Under the pieces are notes generated by a model. The model ran no database searches, was not told the DNA's origin, and saw only the letters and a program-made list of their open reading frames with translations. The position numbers were made by a program, and so were the translations under genes. Of a stretch of 35,513 nt of DNA, positions 23,354 to 31,517 are shown one piece after another. This stretch comes from Hyphomicrobiales bacterium (GTDB taxonomy: Bacteria; Pseudomonadota; Alphaproteobacteria; Rhizobiales; Beijerinckiaceae): the NCBI GenBank assembly GCA_015655535.1, contig JAATEW010000328.1, positions 1 through 35,513 of the forward strand, read 5' to 3'. Numbering within the stretch: the first letter of the stretch is position 1; each line of letters starts with the position of its first letter.

Positions 23354-23701
23354 CTAGGGCAGCCCCGTCTCTGCCTCGCATGTCGCTCCGCTTGCATGGA
23401 TGAGGAGTACGTCTCGGTCGGCGAACACGAAGCGATAGTTTCCGTTAGTTTCTGGCAGCACCTCGCTAATCCAACCACCGACCGCTTCCTCTAGATTTCC
23501 TTTGACGATTGTTACCGAAACGAAAGTTAAACCAACGGGACACTTCTCACCTTCGGGCTTGCTTAAACCCCTTTCATTGACCCATTCATCATCGATTTTG
23601 ATTTCTACGTCGCCTGCTAGAAGGTGTGCGAAAGTCACCTTTGCATCGTGTAGATTACCACGATCAAAGAACCACTTGTCATCAATAGCTACAACACTCA
23701 T
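23354..23701 (-). CDS. Small protein of unknown function between truA and fmt
   Basis: A 115-residue acidic protein (starts MSVVAIDDKWFFDRGN, ends SGATCEAETGLP) with no signal peptide, membrane segment or recognised motif. Predicted beta-rich from alternating hydrophobics. The gene is clearly more AT-rich than truA and fmt on either side, and only a weak Shine-Dalgarno-like GGAAA precedes the ATG. It lies 24 bases from truA and 51 from fmt, so it appears inserted into a normally tight cluster. A real coding gene is likely because the frame is intact over its whole length, but no family was recognised. Confidence 0.65.
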   Translation of the reverse strand: MSVVAIDDKWFFDRGNLHDAKVTFAHLLAGDVEIKIDDEWVNERGLSKPEGEKCPVGLTFVSVTIVKGNLEEAVGGWISEVLPETNGNYRFVFADRDVLLIHASGATCEAETGLP

Positions 23702-23752
23702 CGTACGTTTCCGAAATTTCTATAAGTATATTTCAAACCCTTTTAAAAATAC

Positions 23753-24694
23753 TCATTTAAGCGCCATCCCCGCCGCAACCTTCGTGCCGCGCAGAAAATC
23801 CTGGGCTGACATCGGCGCTTTGCCGGAGCGCTGCACTTCGATCAAACGCACCGCGCCGGTGCCGCAGGCAATGGTCAGAGCGCCGTCGAGCGCGGTCCCG
23901 GACGCGCCAAGTCGCGCTCCTTGCCCTTCGGCGAGCGTGCTGCGCAGGACTTTCACCCGCTCCACACCCTTGCCGAAATCGGCCTCGAAAAAAGCGCCCG
24001 GAAAAGGCGAAAGCCCGCGAACGATATTGTGAACCTCATGCGCTGGTTTGGTCCAATCGATGCGGGCTTCGGCCTTGTCGATCTTATGAGCGTAAGTCAC
24101 GCCTTCTTCGGCTTGCGGCGTGAAGGTGAGCTTATTCTCCGGCAAAGCCGAAAGCGCATCTACCATCAGCTCCGCGCCCAACGGCGACAATTGATCGTGC
24201 AGCTCACCCGCCGTCATGTCAGGCGCGATTGGAATGCGTGCAGTCATACCCACAGGCCCCGTGTCTAGCCCCTCTTCCATGCGCATTACCATGACGCCTG
24301 TCTCGCTATCGCCCGCCATGATGGCCCGCTGGATCGGCGCCGCGCCACGCCAACGCGGCAAAAGCGAGCCATGAAGATTGAGGCAGCCTTTCGCAGGCGC
24401 GTCGAGAATGGGTTTCGGCAGGATCAAGCCATAGGCGACGACGACCGCGACATCGGCCGCATGGCTCGCGAAAAGCGTGGCTTCTTCCTCCGTGCGCAAG
24501 GTCTTCGGCGAGAAAACCTTGAGCCCGTGTTTTTCGGCGCAAACCTGCACAGGCGAGGGCGTCAGATCGAGCCCTCGCCTGCCGCCGGGTTTCGGCGCAC
24601 GCGTATAGACGGCCACGACCTCATGCTCGGCAGCGATGATGGCTTCAAGCACCGGCACCGAAAAATCCGGCGTACCCATGAAGATGATGCGCAA
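23753..24694 (-). CDS. fmt: Methionyl-tRNA formyltransferase
   Basis: A 313-residue protein of usual length. The N-terminal formyltransferase domain carries the folate and catalytic residues N106, H108 and D144 in the [17 protein letters not shown] region and [11 protein letters not shown], followed by the C-terminal OB-like domain. It formylates initiator Met-tRNA using 10-formyl-tetrahydrofolate; the formyl group is later removed by Def, encoded nearby. The N-terminus [13 protein letters not shown] is canonical, and the codon before it is TTG at 24694, so the start is TTG; AGG lies about 6 bases upstream. Confidence 0.97.
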   Translation of the reverse strand: MRIIFMGTPDFSVPVLEAIIAAEHEVVAVYTRAPKPGGRRGLDLTPSPVQVCAEKHGLKVFSPKTLRTEEEATLFASHAADVAVVVAYGLILPKPILDAPAKGCLNLHGSLLPRWRGAAPIQRAIMAGDSETGVMVMRMEEGLDTGPVGMTARIPIAPDMTAGELHDQLSPLGAELMVDALSALPENKLTFTPQAEEGVTYAHKIDKAEARIDWTKPAHEVHNIVRGLSPFPGAFFEADFGKGVERVKVLRSTLAEGQGARLGASGTALDGALTIACGTGAVRLIEVQRSGKAPMSAQDFLRGTKVAAGMALK

Positions 24695-24730
24695 AGGAAG
24701 CCTATTAAGGTCAGGACGCCATCAATGGGC

Positions 24731-24818
24731 CGTCATTGCGAGGAGCGGAGCGACAAAGCAATCCATGCTTCCACCCGAAGGATTGGCTCTGGATTGCTTC
24801 GCTTCGCTCGCAATGACG
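24731..24818. repeat. Intergenic palindromic element, family B, copy 1
   Basis: Ends CGTCATTGCGAG (24731-24742) and CTCGCAATGACG (to 24818), with inner GCAATCCA and GGATTGC arms. It shares ends and inner arms with the copy at 25267-25347. Confidence 0.88.
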
Positions 24819-24826
24819 AAACGTTT

Positions 24827-25234
24827 TCATCTTATAAACGGTTCGGCGCTTTCCGGCAGCCACGCCGCGCGCCAGATGGCCCGCGCTTGTTCGATCTCGG
24901 CTTGCGGCCGCGACTGCGTAGCATCCATGACTCGGGCGCGCACGGCTTCGTCAACCAATTCGTCATGGCCTTGCGCGTCGCAGCCGGCACCGGCCGCGCA
25001 GAGAAGCGCGGCAGCTTCGCTGACCGCAACCGTTCCGTAGACGGATGCCGGAACCGGAGCGAAACGCGAGGGCGTGAGGATCAACCCGCAGCCGAAGCCG
25101 CTCTCCAATTCGGCGAGCGCCGGACATGGGCCGGGGCGCGGCCCAAAGACCTTTTTCGCAAGGCCGCACAATTCATCCTGGCAGCATCGCCCGCAGGCAT
25201 TGCAAGGCTGCCCATAGGTTGGCTTATCAAGCAT
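24827..25234 (-). CDS. Cys-rich putative metal-binding protein (CxxCxxCC)
   Basis: A 135-residue protein with an N-terminal cluster PCNACGRCCQDELC, a pattern shared with zinc/iron-chelating YkgJ-type domains, and further cysteines at CPALAE, FGCGL and CAAGAGC. The C-terminal half is helical and ends ESAEPFIR. The ATG at 25234 is used (a TTG lies three codons upstream). A metal cluster or zinc site is inferred from the cysteine spacing; no enzyme activity can be named. It lies between fmt and def and is flanked on both sides by family B palindromes. Confidence 0.78.
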   Translation of the reverse strand: MLDKPTYGQPCNACGRCCQDELCGLAKKVFGPRPGPCPALAELESGFGCGLILTPSRFAPVPASVYGTVAVSEAAALLCAAGAGCDAQGHDELVDEAVRARVMDATQSRPQAEIEQARAIWRAAWLPESAEPFIR

Positions 25235-25266
25235 ACCGAGCAAGCCTCGTCATTGATGAAGGCGAT

Positions 25267-25347
25267 CGTCATTGCGAGCGAAGCGAAGCAATCCAGCCTA
25301 ACCAATCGAGCCGATACGTGGATTGCTTCGCTTCGCTCGCAATGACG
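25267..25347. repeat. Intergenic palindromic element, family B, copy 2
   Basis: Begins CGTCATTGCGAGCGAAGCGA and ends with its reverse complement at 25347, with inner GCAATCCA and GGATTGC arms like copy 1. Confidence 0.9.
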
Positions 25348-25369
25348 GCTCAACGGTTAATCTTAGACC

Positions 25370-25942
25370 CTAGGCCGCAGGCATGTCCTTGGGAAGGCCG
25401 GACTTCTTCTCCGGCTTCTCGGATCCGTCGCGCTTCGCCGCTTTCTGGAATTTCTTGATGACGCGATCGCGCTTCAGCTTCGAAATATGATCGATGAAGA
25501 GCACGCCGTTCAGATGATCGATCTCATGCTGGAGGCAGGTTGCGAGAATGCCATCCGCCTCGATCTCTTGATGCTTGTTGTCGCGGTCGAGATAGCCGAC
25601 GCGCACGCGCGCCGGACGAATCACCTCTTCATAATATTCCGGGATGGAGAGACAGCCCTCTTCATAAGAGGACGTCTCTTCCGAGGCCCAGAGAATTTCA
25701 GGATTGGCGAAGACCATCGGGTCTGCCGAGGCAGAATCGTCCTTGCGCTTGGCGACGTCGATCACGATGATGCGTTTGGGGATGGCGATCTGCGCCGCCG
25801 CGAGGCCTATGCCCGGCGCGTCATACATCGTCTCCAACATATCGGTCATGAGCGCCCGGACAGCGGAATCGACCTCGGGGACGGGCTCGCATACGTTGCG
25901 AAGCCGTGGATCTGGAAGGGTGATGATCGTGCGTAGTGCCAT
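25370..25942 (-). CDS. def: Peptide deformylase
   Basis: A 190-residue metalloenzyme with all three family motifs: GIGLAAAQ (44-51), EGCLS (95-99, metal ligand C97) and QHEIDH (138-143, ligands H139 and H143, catalytic E140). It removes the formyl group from nascent proteins. The Lys-rich C-terminal tail ([19 protein letters not shown]) is somewhat long but common in alphaproteobacteria. It starts at an ATG 32 bases after the end of cdd, on the same strand. Confidence 0.97.
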   Translation of the reverse strand: MALRTIITLPDPRLRNVCEPVPEVDSAVRALMTDMLETMYDAPGIGLAAAQIAIPKRIIVIDVAKRKDDSASADPMVFANPEILWASEETSSYEEGCLSIPEYYEEVIRPARVRVGYLDRDNKHQEIEADGILATCLQHEIDHLNGVLFIDHISKLKRDRVIKKFQKAAKRDGSEKPEKKSGLPKDMPAA

Positions 25943-25974
25943 GGCCTACGAAATAATCATCAATGCGCTTGAGG

Positions 25975-26379
25975 TCAATTTCCTTGGAGATTGTCCGGCC
26001 CGAAAGCCTCGGGCAGCAGCGCGCCGAGCGTGAATGTCGCCCGGATACCTTCTGACCCAGCCGCATAAATTTTGGCATCCGGCCCAGCGAATTCCCGGAT
26101 TCGCTGGCGGCAGGCCCCGCAGGGCGTCACCAAAGCCGGCCCATCGCCCAAAACCAGGATTTCAGCGATTTGGCGCTCGCCCGACGCGATCATGGCCGAG
26201 ATTGCGCTGGCTTCGGCGCAAATGCCCACCGGATAGGCCGCATTCTCGACATTGGTACCGGAAAAGATCGCGCCCGACGGCGTCACCAGAGCCGCGCCGA
26301 CCGCAAAACCCGAATAAGGCGCATAGGCGTGGCGCCGCACGGCGCTGGCCGCCTCGAACAGAGCTTGAACCTTGTCCAT
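25975..26379 (-). CDS. cdd: Cytidine deaminase
   Basis: A 134-residue homotetramer-type cytidine deaminase. Zinc ligands C54, C87 and C90 and the catalytic E56 are present in CAEASA and PCGACRQ. FSGTNVENAAYPVG is the typical substrate-binding region. It converts cytidine or deoxycytidine to uridine or deoxyuridine in pyrimidine salvage. It is divergent from pheT across about 100 bases. Confidence 0.96.
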   Translation of the reverse strand: MDKVQALFEAASAVRRHAYAPYSGFAVGAALVTPSGAIFSGTNVENAAYPVGICAEASAISAMIASGERQIAEILVLGDGPALVTPCGACRQRIREFAGPDAKIYAAGSEGIRATFTLGALLPEAFGPDNLQGN

Positions 26380-26482
26380 GCGTCCTCTACTTCGGGTACT
26401 GGCCTTCGGGCTGGAACTTGCTGCTCTATCCCTCTAGAACCAGCGGCAAAAGCGACAATCTCCGCTTCCCAATAGGATCTTG

Positions 26483-28912
26483 ATGAAATTCACCCTTTCC
26501 TGGCTCAAGGATCATCTTGAGACCGAGGCCTCGCTCAATGAGATCGTAGCCACGCTGACGCGCATCGGGCTCGAGGTCGAATATGTGGAAAACCCGGCTG
26601 AGGCTTTGCGGGATTTTACGATTGCCACCGTGATCGAGGCGAAGCCGCATCCCAATGCCGACCGGCTGCAGGTCTGCATGGTCGATACCGGCGCCGGTGC
26701 GCCGGTGCAGGTCGTCTGCGGCGCGCCCAATGCGCGGACCGGGCTGAAATCCGTCTTCTCTCCGCCCGGCACCTATATTCCGGGCAAGAAGATCACTTTG
26801 GGCAAGGGCGTGATCCGCGGCGTCGAATCGCTTGGCATGCTCTGCTCCGGCGCCGAACTCGGCCTCTCCGAGGATCATGACGGCATTTTGGAACTGCCTG
26901 ACGACGCACCCCTCGGACAGTCTTACGCGGCCTGGGTCGGCCTCGACGATCCGCTAATCGATATCAATCTCACGCCGAACCGGCCGGATGCCATGGGCGT
27001 CGAAGGCATAGCCCGCGATCTGGCCGCAGCGGGCCTCGGCAAGTTGAAGACCCATAAGATCGCGCCGACGCCCGGCCAATTCCCCTGCCCAGTCGCGGTG
27101 AAGCTCGACTTCGCGCCTGAGGACGCGCATCTGGCGCCGGCCTTCGCATTGCGCCTCGTGCGCGGCGTCAAGAATGGCCCGAGCCCGGACTGGCTGCAAA
27201 AGCGCCTGAAGGCGATCGGTCTGCGACCCATCAACGCGCTTGTCGATATCACCAATTATCTCGCCTTCGACCGTGCGAGACCCTTGCATGTCTTCGACGC
27301 CAAGAAGGTTCATGGCGATCTGGTGGTGCGCCGCGCCAAGGATGGCGAAGAGATTCTGGCGCTCGACGGCAAGACCTACAAGCTCGATGACAGCATGGTC
27401 GTCATCGCGGATAACAATGGCGTCGAATCGATCGCCGGCATCATGGGGGGTGAGGCCTCCGGCTGCGATGAGGCGACGACGGATGTCCTGATCGAATCGG
27501 CTTTGTGGGACCCGACCAATATCGCGCGTTCAGGCCGCAAGCTCGGCATCACGTCGGATGCGCGCTATCGCTTCGAGCGCGGCATCGATCCGGCTTTTTG
27601 TCTGCCGGGCGAAGAACTCGCCACCCATCTCGTGCTGCAATTTTGCGGCGGCGAGCCTTCCGAAATCGCGCTTGCCGGCAAGATCCCCGAGCCCGATCAC
27701 CGCATCGACTTCCCCTGGAGTGAGGTCAAGCGGCTGACCGGCCTTGAACTGCCGCTTTCCGACATGGCGGCGATCCTTGAGAGATTAGGATTTGAGCTCG
27801 CGCTCGCCGATGGCAATAGCGATCGCGTGATGGTCAAAGTGCCCTCCTCTCGGCCGGACGTCGAAGGCAAGGCCGATCTTGTCGAAGAGATCGTGCGGAT
27901 TGCAGGCATAGACAATATAGCTTCGGTGCCTTTGCCCCGGCTCGATCAGAAGATCGCCGAGCCCGTTCTGACTTTGCTGCAAAAGCGCACCCGCGCCGCC
28001 AAACGCGCGCTGGCTTCGCTCGGCCTTGTCGAGGCTGTGACCTGGTCCTTCGTCGCCAAGGAACGCGCTGTTTTGTTCGGCGCGGCGCCTCCCGTCGAAC
28101 TCGCCAATCCGATCGCGGCGGAACTCTCCGCCATGCGCCCGAGCCTGCTGCCGGGTCTAATCGCTTCGGCGCAGCGCAATGCCGATCGCGGCCTGGGCGA
28201 TGTGGCTTTGTTCGAAGTTGGCCAGATCTTCAAAGGATCAGACGAAAAGGACCAGTTCGTCGCGGCGGCGGGCGTCAGGCGCGGCACGGCGAAGCCGCAA
28301 GGCGCCGGGCGCCATTGGGCTGCGCCCGCTGCGAACGTCGATACATTCGATGCCAAGGGCGACGCCTTGAGCCTTCTTGCCTCTTTGGGCGTGGCTTTAG
28401 GCGGCTTGCAGGTCGTATCCGGCGGGCCGGACTGGCTTCATCCCGGCCGCTCGGCTACGCTGCAATTCGGACCCAAAAACATCATCGGCTGGTTTGGCGA
28501 ATTCAATCCCCGCCTTCTGGCTGCGATCGATGTTGAAGGCCCGCTGGTTGGCTTTGAAATCCTGCTCGACGACATACCGGCGCCGAAATCAAAGCCCACC
28601 AAGGCAAAGCCGAAGCTCGACCTATCGGAGTTCATGCCGCTGCAACGCGATTTCGCCTTTATCGTCGACCGTGCCGTGAAGGCCGGAGATATCGTCAAGG
28701 CGGCGCAGGCCGGCGAACGCAATCTCGTTACGCAAGTGACGGTCTTCGATGTGTATGAAGGGCAAGGGGTCCCGGAAGGCAAGAAATCCGTAGCCATCGG
28801 CGTGACGCTGCAACCCCGCGACAAGACTTTGACCGAGGCCGAGATCGATGCCGCCGCGGGCAAGATCATCGCCGAAGTCGAAAAGAAAACCGGTGCAAAC
28901 CTGCGAGGATAG
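26483..28912 (+). CDS. pheT: Phenylalanyl-tRNA synthetase beta subunit
   Basis: An 809-residue protein of full length. The N-terminal part starts MKFTLSWLKDHLE, a tRNA-binding (EMAP-like) domain follows at about 40-150, then B3/B4 (editing) with LTPNRPDAMGVEGIARDL, the B5 region (LPSSRPDVEGKADLVEE-type), and the C-terminal anticodon-binding domain. AGGA lies 5 bases before the ATG at 26483; a TTG one codon earlier is less likely. PheT works only with PheS as a heterotetramer, but no pheS is present in the window. In related genomes pheS usually lies between rplT and pheT. Confidence 0.97.
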   Translation: MKFTLSWLKDHLETEASLNEIVATLTRIGLEVEYVENPAEALRDFTIATVIEAKPHPNADRLQVCMVDTGAGAPVQVVCGAPNARTGLKSVFSPPGTYIPGKKITLGKGVIRGVESLGMLCSGAELGLSEDHDGILELPDDAPLGQSYAAWVGLDDPLIDINLTPNRPDAMGVEGIARDLAAAGLGKLKTHKIAPTPGQFPCPVAVKLDFAPEDAHLAPAFALRLVRGVKNGPSPDWLQKRLKAIGLRPINALVDITNYLAFDRARPLHVFDAKKVHGDLVVRRAKDGEEILALDGKTYKLDDSMVVIADNNGVESIAGIMGGEASGCDEATTDVLIESALWDPTNIARSGRKLGITSDARYRFERGIDPAFCLPGEELATHLVLQFCGGEPSEIALAGKIPEPDHRIDFPWSEVKRLTGLELPLSDMAAILERLGFELALADGNSDRVMVKVPSSRPDVEGKADLVEEIVRIAGIDNIASVPLPRLDQKIAEPVLTLLQKRTRAAKRALASLGLVEAVTWSFVAKERAVLFGAAPPVELANPIAAELSAMRPSLLPGLIASAQRNADRGLGDVALFEVGQIFKGSDEKDQFVAAAGVRRGTAKPQGAGRHWAAPAANVDTFDAKGDALSLLASLGVALGGLQVVSGGPDWLHPGRSATLQFGPKNIIGWFGEFNPRLLAAIDVEGPLVGFEILLDDIPAPKSKPTKAKPKLDLSEFMPLQRDFAFIVDRAVKAGDIVKAAQAGERNLVTQVTVFDVYEGQGVPEGKKSVAIGVTLQPRDKTLTEAEIDAAAGKIIAEVEKKTGANLRG

Positions 28913-28917
28913 ACTCT

Positions 28918-29451
28918 GTGAGAGATGACGTATTTTCTGGCGAAGCCCTAGTTCAAAATAGTGCCCCGGCAAGCCTGGTCCAAAGGCGGCGGCGCTTTGG
29001 CCGCGCCGCTCTCACTCTTACCTTGATGTTTGCCATTTTCGCTGCGAGCCCAGCGCTTGCCGAACCGCGCACGATCGCGGATTGCGAGAAGATTCAGGAG
29101 GCGGACGCCTATAATCAATGTCTCGCCAGCTTCGGCCCTGCCGCGCATAAGCACGGTGTTTCGGCCGATCCGGAAGGCGGTGGCAATGGCGGCGGGGGCG
29201 TTTCGACCGCGGCGGCCAGGCGCGGCCATGGTGCGCATGCGTCGCATGCCTCGCCCCATGGATCACATGGGCGAGGCCGCCATTATCATGCCGCGCGGCC
29301 GGGCCGCCATGCGACAGGGCATTATGCGCCGAAGCGTCAGTATGGACATCCATCGTCGAAGCACATGTCTTCGAAGCATCAAGCGTCGGGACATCATGCC
29401 GCGCCGGCGCACGGCGGGCGCCAGCACATGGAATTCAAGATCAAACGCTGA
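28918..29451 (+). CDS. Exported His-rich protein, function unknown
   Basis: A 177-residue protein. After a basic N-terminus (QRRRRFGR) comes a hydrophobic segment at about 31-46 that ends ASPALA-E, a signal peptide. A short conserved-looking segment follows (RTIADCEKIQEADAYNQCLA with two cysteines). The rest is disordered and very rich in His, Gly, Ser and Ala (HASHASPHGSHGRGRHYH). Histidine clusters suggest metal binding, but that is an inference. The GTG at 28918 lies 5 bases after the pheT stop and has GAGGA-like pairing; a later start at residue 37 is possible but would cut into the signal peptide. Confidence 0.75.
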   Translation: MRDDVFSGEALVQNSAPASLVQRRRRFGRAALTLTLMFAIFAASPALAEPRTIADCEKIQEADAYNQCLASFGPAAHKHGVSADPEGGGNGGGGVSTAAARRGHGAHASHASPHGSHGRGRHYHAARPGRHATGHYAPKRQYGHPSSKHMSSKHQASGHHAAPAHGGRQHMEFKIKR

Positions 29452-29534
29452 GCCCTGCTCTGCGGCGGGGCTCATATATCATGACTTCCCGTTCGAAACG
29501 CCTGCAACTTTTCGGGATCATGACTTTTCCAGCC

Positions 29535-29577
29535 GCATGATCTTATCCGAAAAGTCTGCAACTTTTCGGGATCATGC
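29535..29577. repeat. Intergenic palindromic element, family C, copy 1, overlapping the end of rplT
   Basis: GCATGATC (29535-29542), CCGAAAAGT (29547-29555), ACTTTTCGG (29561-29569) and GATCATGC (29570-29577) form a long near-perfect hairpin. The last codon and stop of rplT (29572-29577) are inside it. A direct half copy (CTGCAACTTTTCGGGATCAT) lies at 29502-29521. Confidence 0.88.
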
Positions 29578-29937
29578 TTGTGCGGGAAGCGCGCCCTTCA
29601 CCTTCTCGACGATCGCCTTGAAGGCTTCCGGTTCACGGATCGCGAGTTCCGACAAAACCTTGCGGTCGATCTCGATGCCCGCCTTGCCGAGGCCGTCGAT
29701 GAAGCGCGAATAGGTGAGGCCCAGTTCCCGCACGGCGGCATTGAGGCGCTGGATCCACAAAGCGCGGAAGGTACGCTTCTTCACGCGGCGGTCGCGCGTC
29801 GCATATTGCATCGAGCGATCGACGGCCGCTTTCGCGGTACGGATCGTATTCTTGCGCCGGCCATAAAAGCCTTTGGCGGCGTCGAGGGTTTTCTTGTGCT
29901 TGGCGTGCGAGGTGACGCCGCGTTTTACGCGAGCCAT
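29572..29937 (-). CDS. rplT: 50S ribosomal protein L20
   Basis: A 121-residue protein with the classic start [15 protein letters not shown] and the [19 protein letters not shown] region. It binds 23S rRNA early in assembly of the large subunit. It lies 50 bases after rpmI on the same strand. The C-terminus ends ALPAQA, and its last codons overlap a family C palindrome. Its usual downstream partner pheS is missing from this position. Confidence 0.98.
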   Translation of the reverse strand: MARVKRGVTSHAKHKKTLDAAKGFYGRRKNTIRTAKAAVDRSMQYATRDRRVKKRTFRALWIQRLNAAVRELGLTYSRFIDGLGKAGIEIDRKVLSELAIREPEAFKAIVEKVKGALPAQA

Positions 29938-29987
29938 GGCATAACTCCAAAATTCAAGGGAACGGATAAAAGATCAGACGCGCACCA

Positions 29988-30188
29988 TCAGCCGTTGGGC
30001 AAAAAGTACTTGATGATGTTGTCACCATCGCTCTTGAACAGAACATTGGTGCCGCGCAGATTGCGGATCTGCTTGTTTGTTCTCTTGATCATGCCATGGC
30101 GCTTGCCGGATTGCGCATAGACCACCTTGCCTGTGCCGGTGATCTTGAAGCGCTTCTTGGCGCCGGATTTCGTTTTCAACTTGGGCAT
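29988..30188 (-). CDS. rpmI: 50S ribosomal protein L35
   Basis: A 66-residue basic protein, normal length, with the characteristic [20 protein letters not shown] and the [16 protein letters not shown] region. GGAG lies 8 bases before the ATG. It forms an operon with rplT. Unlike the usual order, it is separated from infC by 628 bases that include an infC terminator, so it should have its own promoter. Confidence 0.98.
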   Translation of the reverse strand: MPKLKTKSGAKKRFKITGTGKVVYAQSGKRHGMIKRTNKQIRNLRGTNVLFKSDGDNIIKYFLPNG

Positions 30189-30513
30189 TTGCTCGTCTCC
30201 GTCTGGCGGATGCGGCGTTGTTTTCTTAAAAGAAAAATCGCCTTATGAGCATGTCCCGGAAAAGCTGTTCGACTTTTCCGATCAGGACATGCTTCATCCA
30301 AGGAGCTCGTTCGTTTCCGAACAAGCGAAAGAACCGCCACGGCAGCCCTGAATGGCCGGGCGGTTCGGAAGGCGGGTTTATAAGCGCAATGGCAGGCGAA
30401 ACGCAAGCGGCCTCCAGCGTAATCCTCACATGCCGAAAAGCCGCGTTCTAATAAAGAATTAACGCGCGGGCGCATAATCTGCCGCTTTCGCAATCAAGCT
30501 GTCGGGCGCGCCC
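30189..30513. other. 325-bp leader and intergenic region upstream of rpmI
   Basis: Contains the Shine-Dalgarno of rpmI, a small A/T dyad TTTTCTTAAAAGAAAA (around 30221-30236) and a family C palindrome at 30247-30294. No convincing coding frame is visible. The promoter of rpmI-rplT should lie here, but I cannot place it with confidence. Confidence 0.5.
30247..30294. repeat. Intergenic palindromic element, family C, copy 2
   Basis: AGCATGTCC (30248-30256) and GGACATGCT (30285-30293) are perfect outer arms, with GGAAAAG and CTTTTCC inner arms. It lies about 60 bases upstream of the rpmI start. Confidence 0.85.
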
Positions 30514-30747
30514 ATGTTCGTTTCGGCCGTTAATTCCATCCGCGGGACCGCTCCCGTCAAAAAGACGGCGAAGCCCGCCAAAGTCAGTAAGCGCGCCGCA
30601 GCCGAAGCCGATGGCAAGGTTGGCAAAGCCACACGGCAGCAGGCCAAGGATGCCGGGCGCGACCGTCAGGCGGCACCGAAATCTCCCGCAGCCATGAGTT
30701 CGCCCGCTGTCCAGGCCGCTTTGACCTTTTTGAAGCCTGGCCTCTGA
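30514..30747 (+). CDS. Possible small Lys/Ala-rich protein on the opposite strand between infC and rpmI
   Basis: A 77-residue frame starting MFVSAVNSIRGTAPVKK and ending SSPAVQAALTFLKPGL. Codon choice is strongly GC-biased at third positions, as in real genes here, and the frame is long for the space available. There is no clear Shine-Dalgarno and no recognised domain. It is antisense to the space between infC and rpmI and ends next to the infC terminator. It could be a real small basic protein or a chance frame. Confidence 0.4.
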   Translation: MFVSAVNSIRGTAPVKKTAKPAKVSKRAAAEADGKVGKATRQQAKDAGRDRQAAPKSPAAMSSPAVQAALTFLKPGL

Positions 30748-30748
30748 C

Positions 30749-30788
30749 AAAAAGAAAAGAGCATGATGCGGTGAAGCGATCATGCTCT
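30749..30788 (-). terminator. Intrinsic terminator of infC (family C palindrome)
   Basis: On the minus strand, AGAGCATGAT and ATCATGCTCT form a perfect 10-bp stem (30758-30788) followed by a T-rich tract (TTTCTTTTTG). It starts 29 bases after the infC stop. The stem is built from the same GAGCATGAT sequence as the other family C elements, so a repeat element serves as the terminator. Confidence 0.82.
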
Positions 30789-30816
30789 AACAATCTAGTG
30801 CGGGTGAAGCTCGGGC

Positions 30817-31356
30817 TTAACGTGGCGCGAGCACCATCACCATCTGGCGGCCTTCCATCGAAGGCTCAAGTTCGACCTTGGCGGCGCCAAGCGTCTCGGC
30901 CTTCACCTTTTCGAGCAGGCGGAAGCCTAGATCCTGGTGGGCCATTTCACGACCGCGGAAGCGCAAGGTGACCTTGACCTTGTCGCCCTCCTCAAAAAAG
31001 CGGCGCATGGACTTCAGTTTGGTGTCGTAATCATGCTCGTCGATTCCCGGACGCAGCTTGATTTCTTTGATTTCAACGATTTTCTGCTTTTTGCGGGCCT
31101 CGGCGGCCTTTTTCTGCTCAAGAAAACGGTATTTGCCGTAATCGAGTATCTTGCAGACCGGCGGTTCCGCCGTCGGAACGATCTCGACAAGATCGAGCGA
31201 GGCCTCATCGGCCAAGGCTTGCGCTTCCGAAACTTGCACGACGCCGCGATTATGACCTTCGGCGTCGATTAATTGGACCTCACGGGCGCGGATTTCACGA
31301 TTGATGCGCGGCCCCTCTTTCTGCGGGGCCGTAGGGGCTTTCATTGGACGGCGAAT
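30817..31356 (-). CDS. infC: Translation initiation factor IF-3, probable ATT start
   Basis: The protein has the IF3-N domain ([16 protein letters not shown]), the linker helix rich in Lys/Glu ([15 protein letters not shown]) and the IF3-C domain ([17 protein letters not shown]). The first ATG is at 31344, but the strong Shine-Dalgarno AAGGAG ends 20 bases from it. Four codons upstream an ATT at 31356 is in frame, 8 bases after AAGGAG, and adds (I)RRP, the common N-terminus (MRRP) of this protein in related bacteria. The E. coli infC gene also starts with AUU, which allows IF3 to repress its own translation. I therefore take the ATT as the start (179 residues). A family C terminator follows. 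Confidence 0.93.
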   Translation of the reverse strand: MRRPMKAPTAPQKEGPRINREIRAREVQLIDAEGHNRGVVQVSEAQALADEASLDLVEIVPTAEPPVCKILDYGKYRFLEQKKAAEARKKQKIVEIKEIKLRPGIDEHDYDTKLKSMRRFFEEGDKVKVTLRFRGREMAHQDLGFRLLEKVKAETLGAAKVELEPSMEGRQMVMVLAPR

Positions 31357-31441
31357 GGCATGCTCTCCTTATGTTGATGATCGAACCCGAAGTGTCCCGC
31401 TCACTGCAGCAATTGCAGGCGACGCATCCGGACCCGTTTAA

Positions 31442-31470
31442 AAGATCGGTTGTATGGGGCCGGAAGTCAA
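31442..31470 (-). promoter_or_regulatory. Candidate infC promoter
   Basis: On the minus strand, TTGACT (31465-31470) and GATCTT (31442-31447) are 17 bases apart, about 85 bases before the infC start. The -35 box matches 5/6 and the -10 box only 3/6. Confidence 0.35.
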
Positions 31471-31517
31471 TCAACGCTGAGGTTTTTAGGACGCTCTTTA
31501 ATATTCGGCCTGTGTTT

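Noticed and set aside
24371-25345. Plus-strand frame of 324 codons
   Set aside because: It crosses fmt, two palindromic repeats and the Cys-rich gene in antisense and resembles no protein.
24731-25347. Palindromes considered as tRNA or small RNA genes
   Set aside because: They lack a cloverleaf and TPsiC-like sequence and instead match each other as dispersed repeats.
28918-29571. Region between pheT and rplT searched for pheS or a remnant
   Set aside because: Only the His-rich exported protein and palindromes were found; no synthetase motif is present in any frame.
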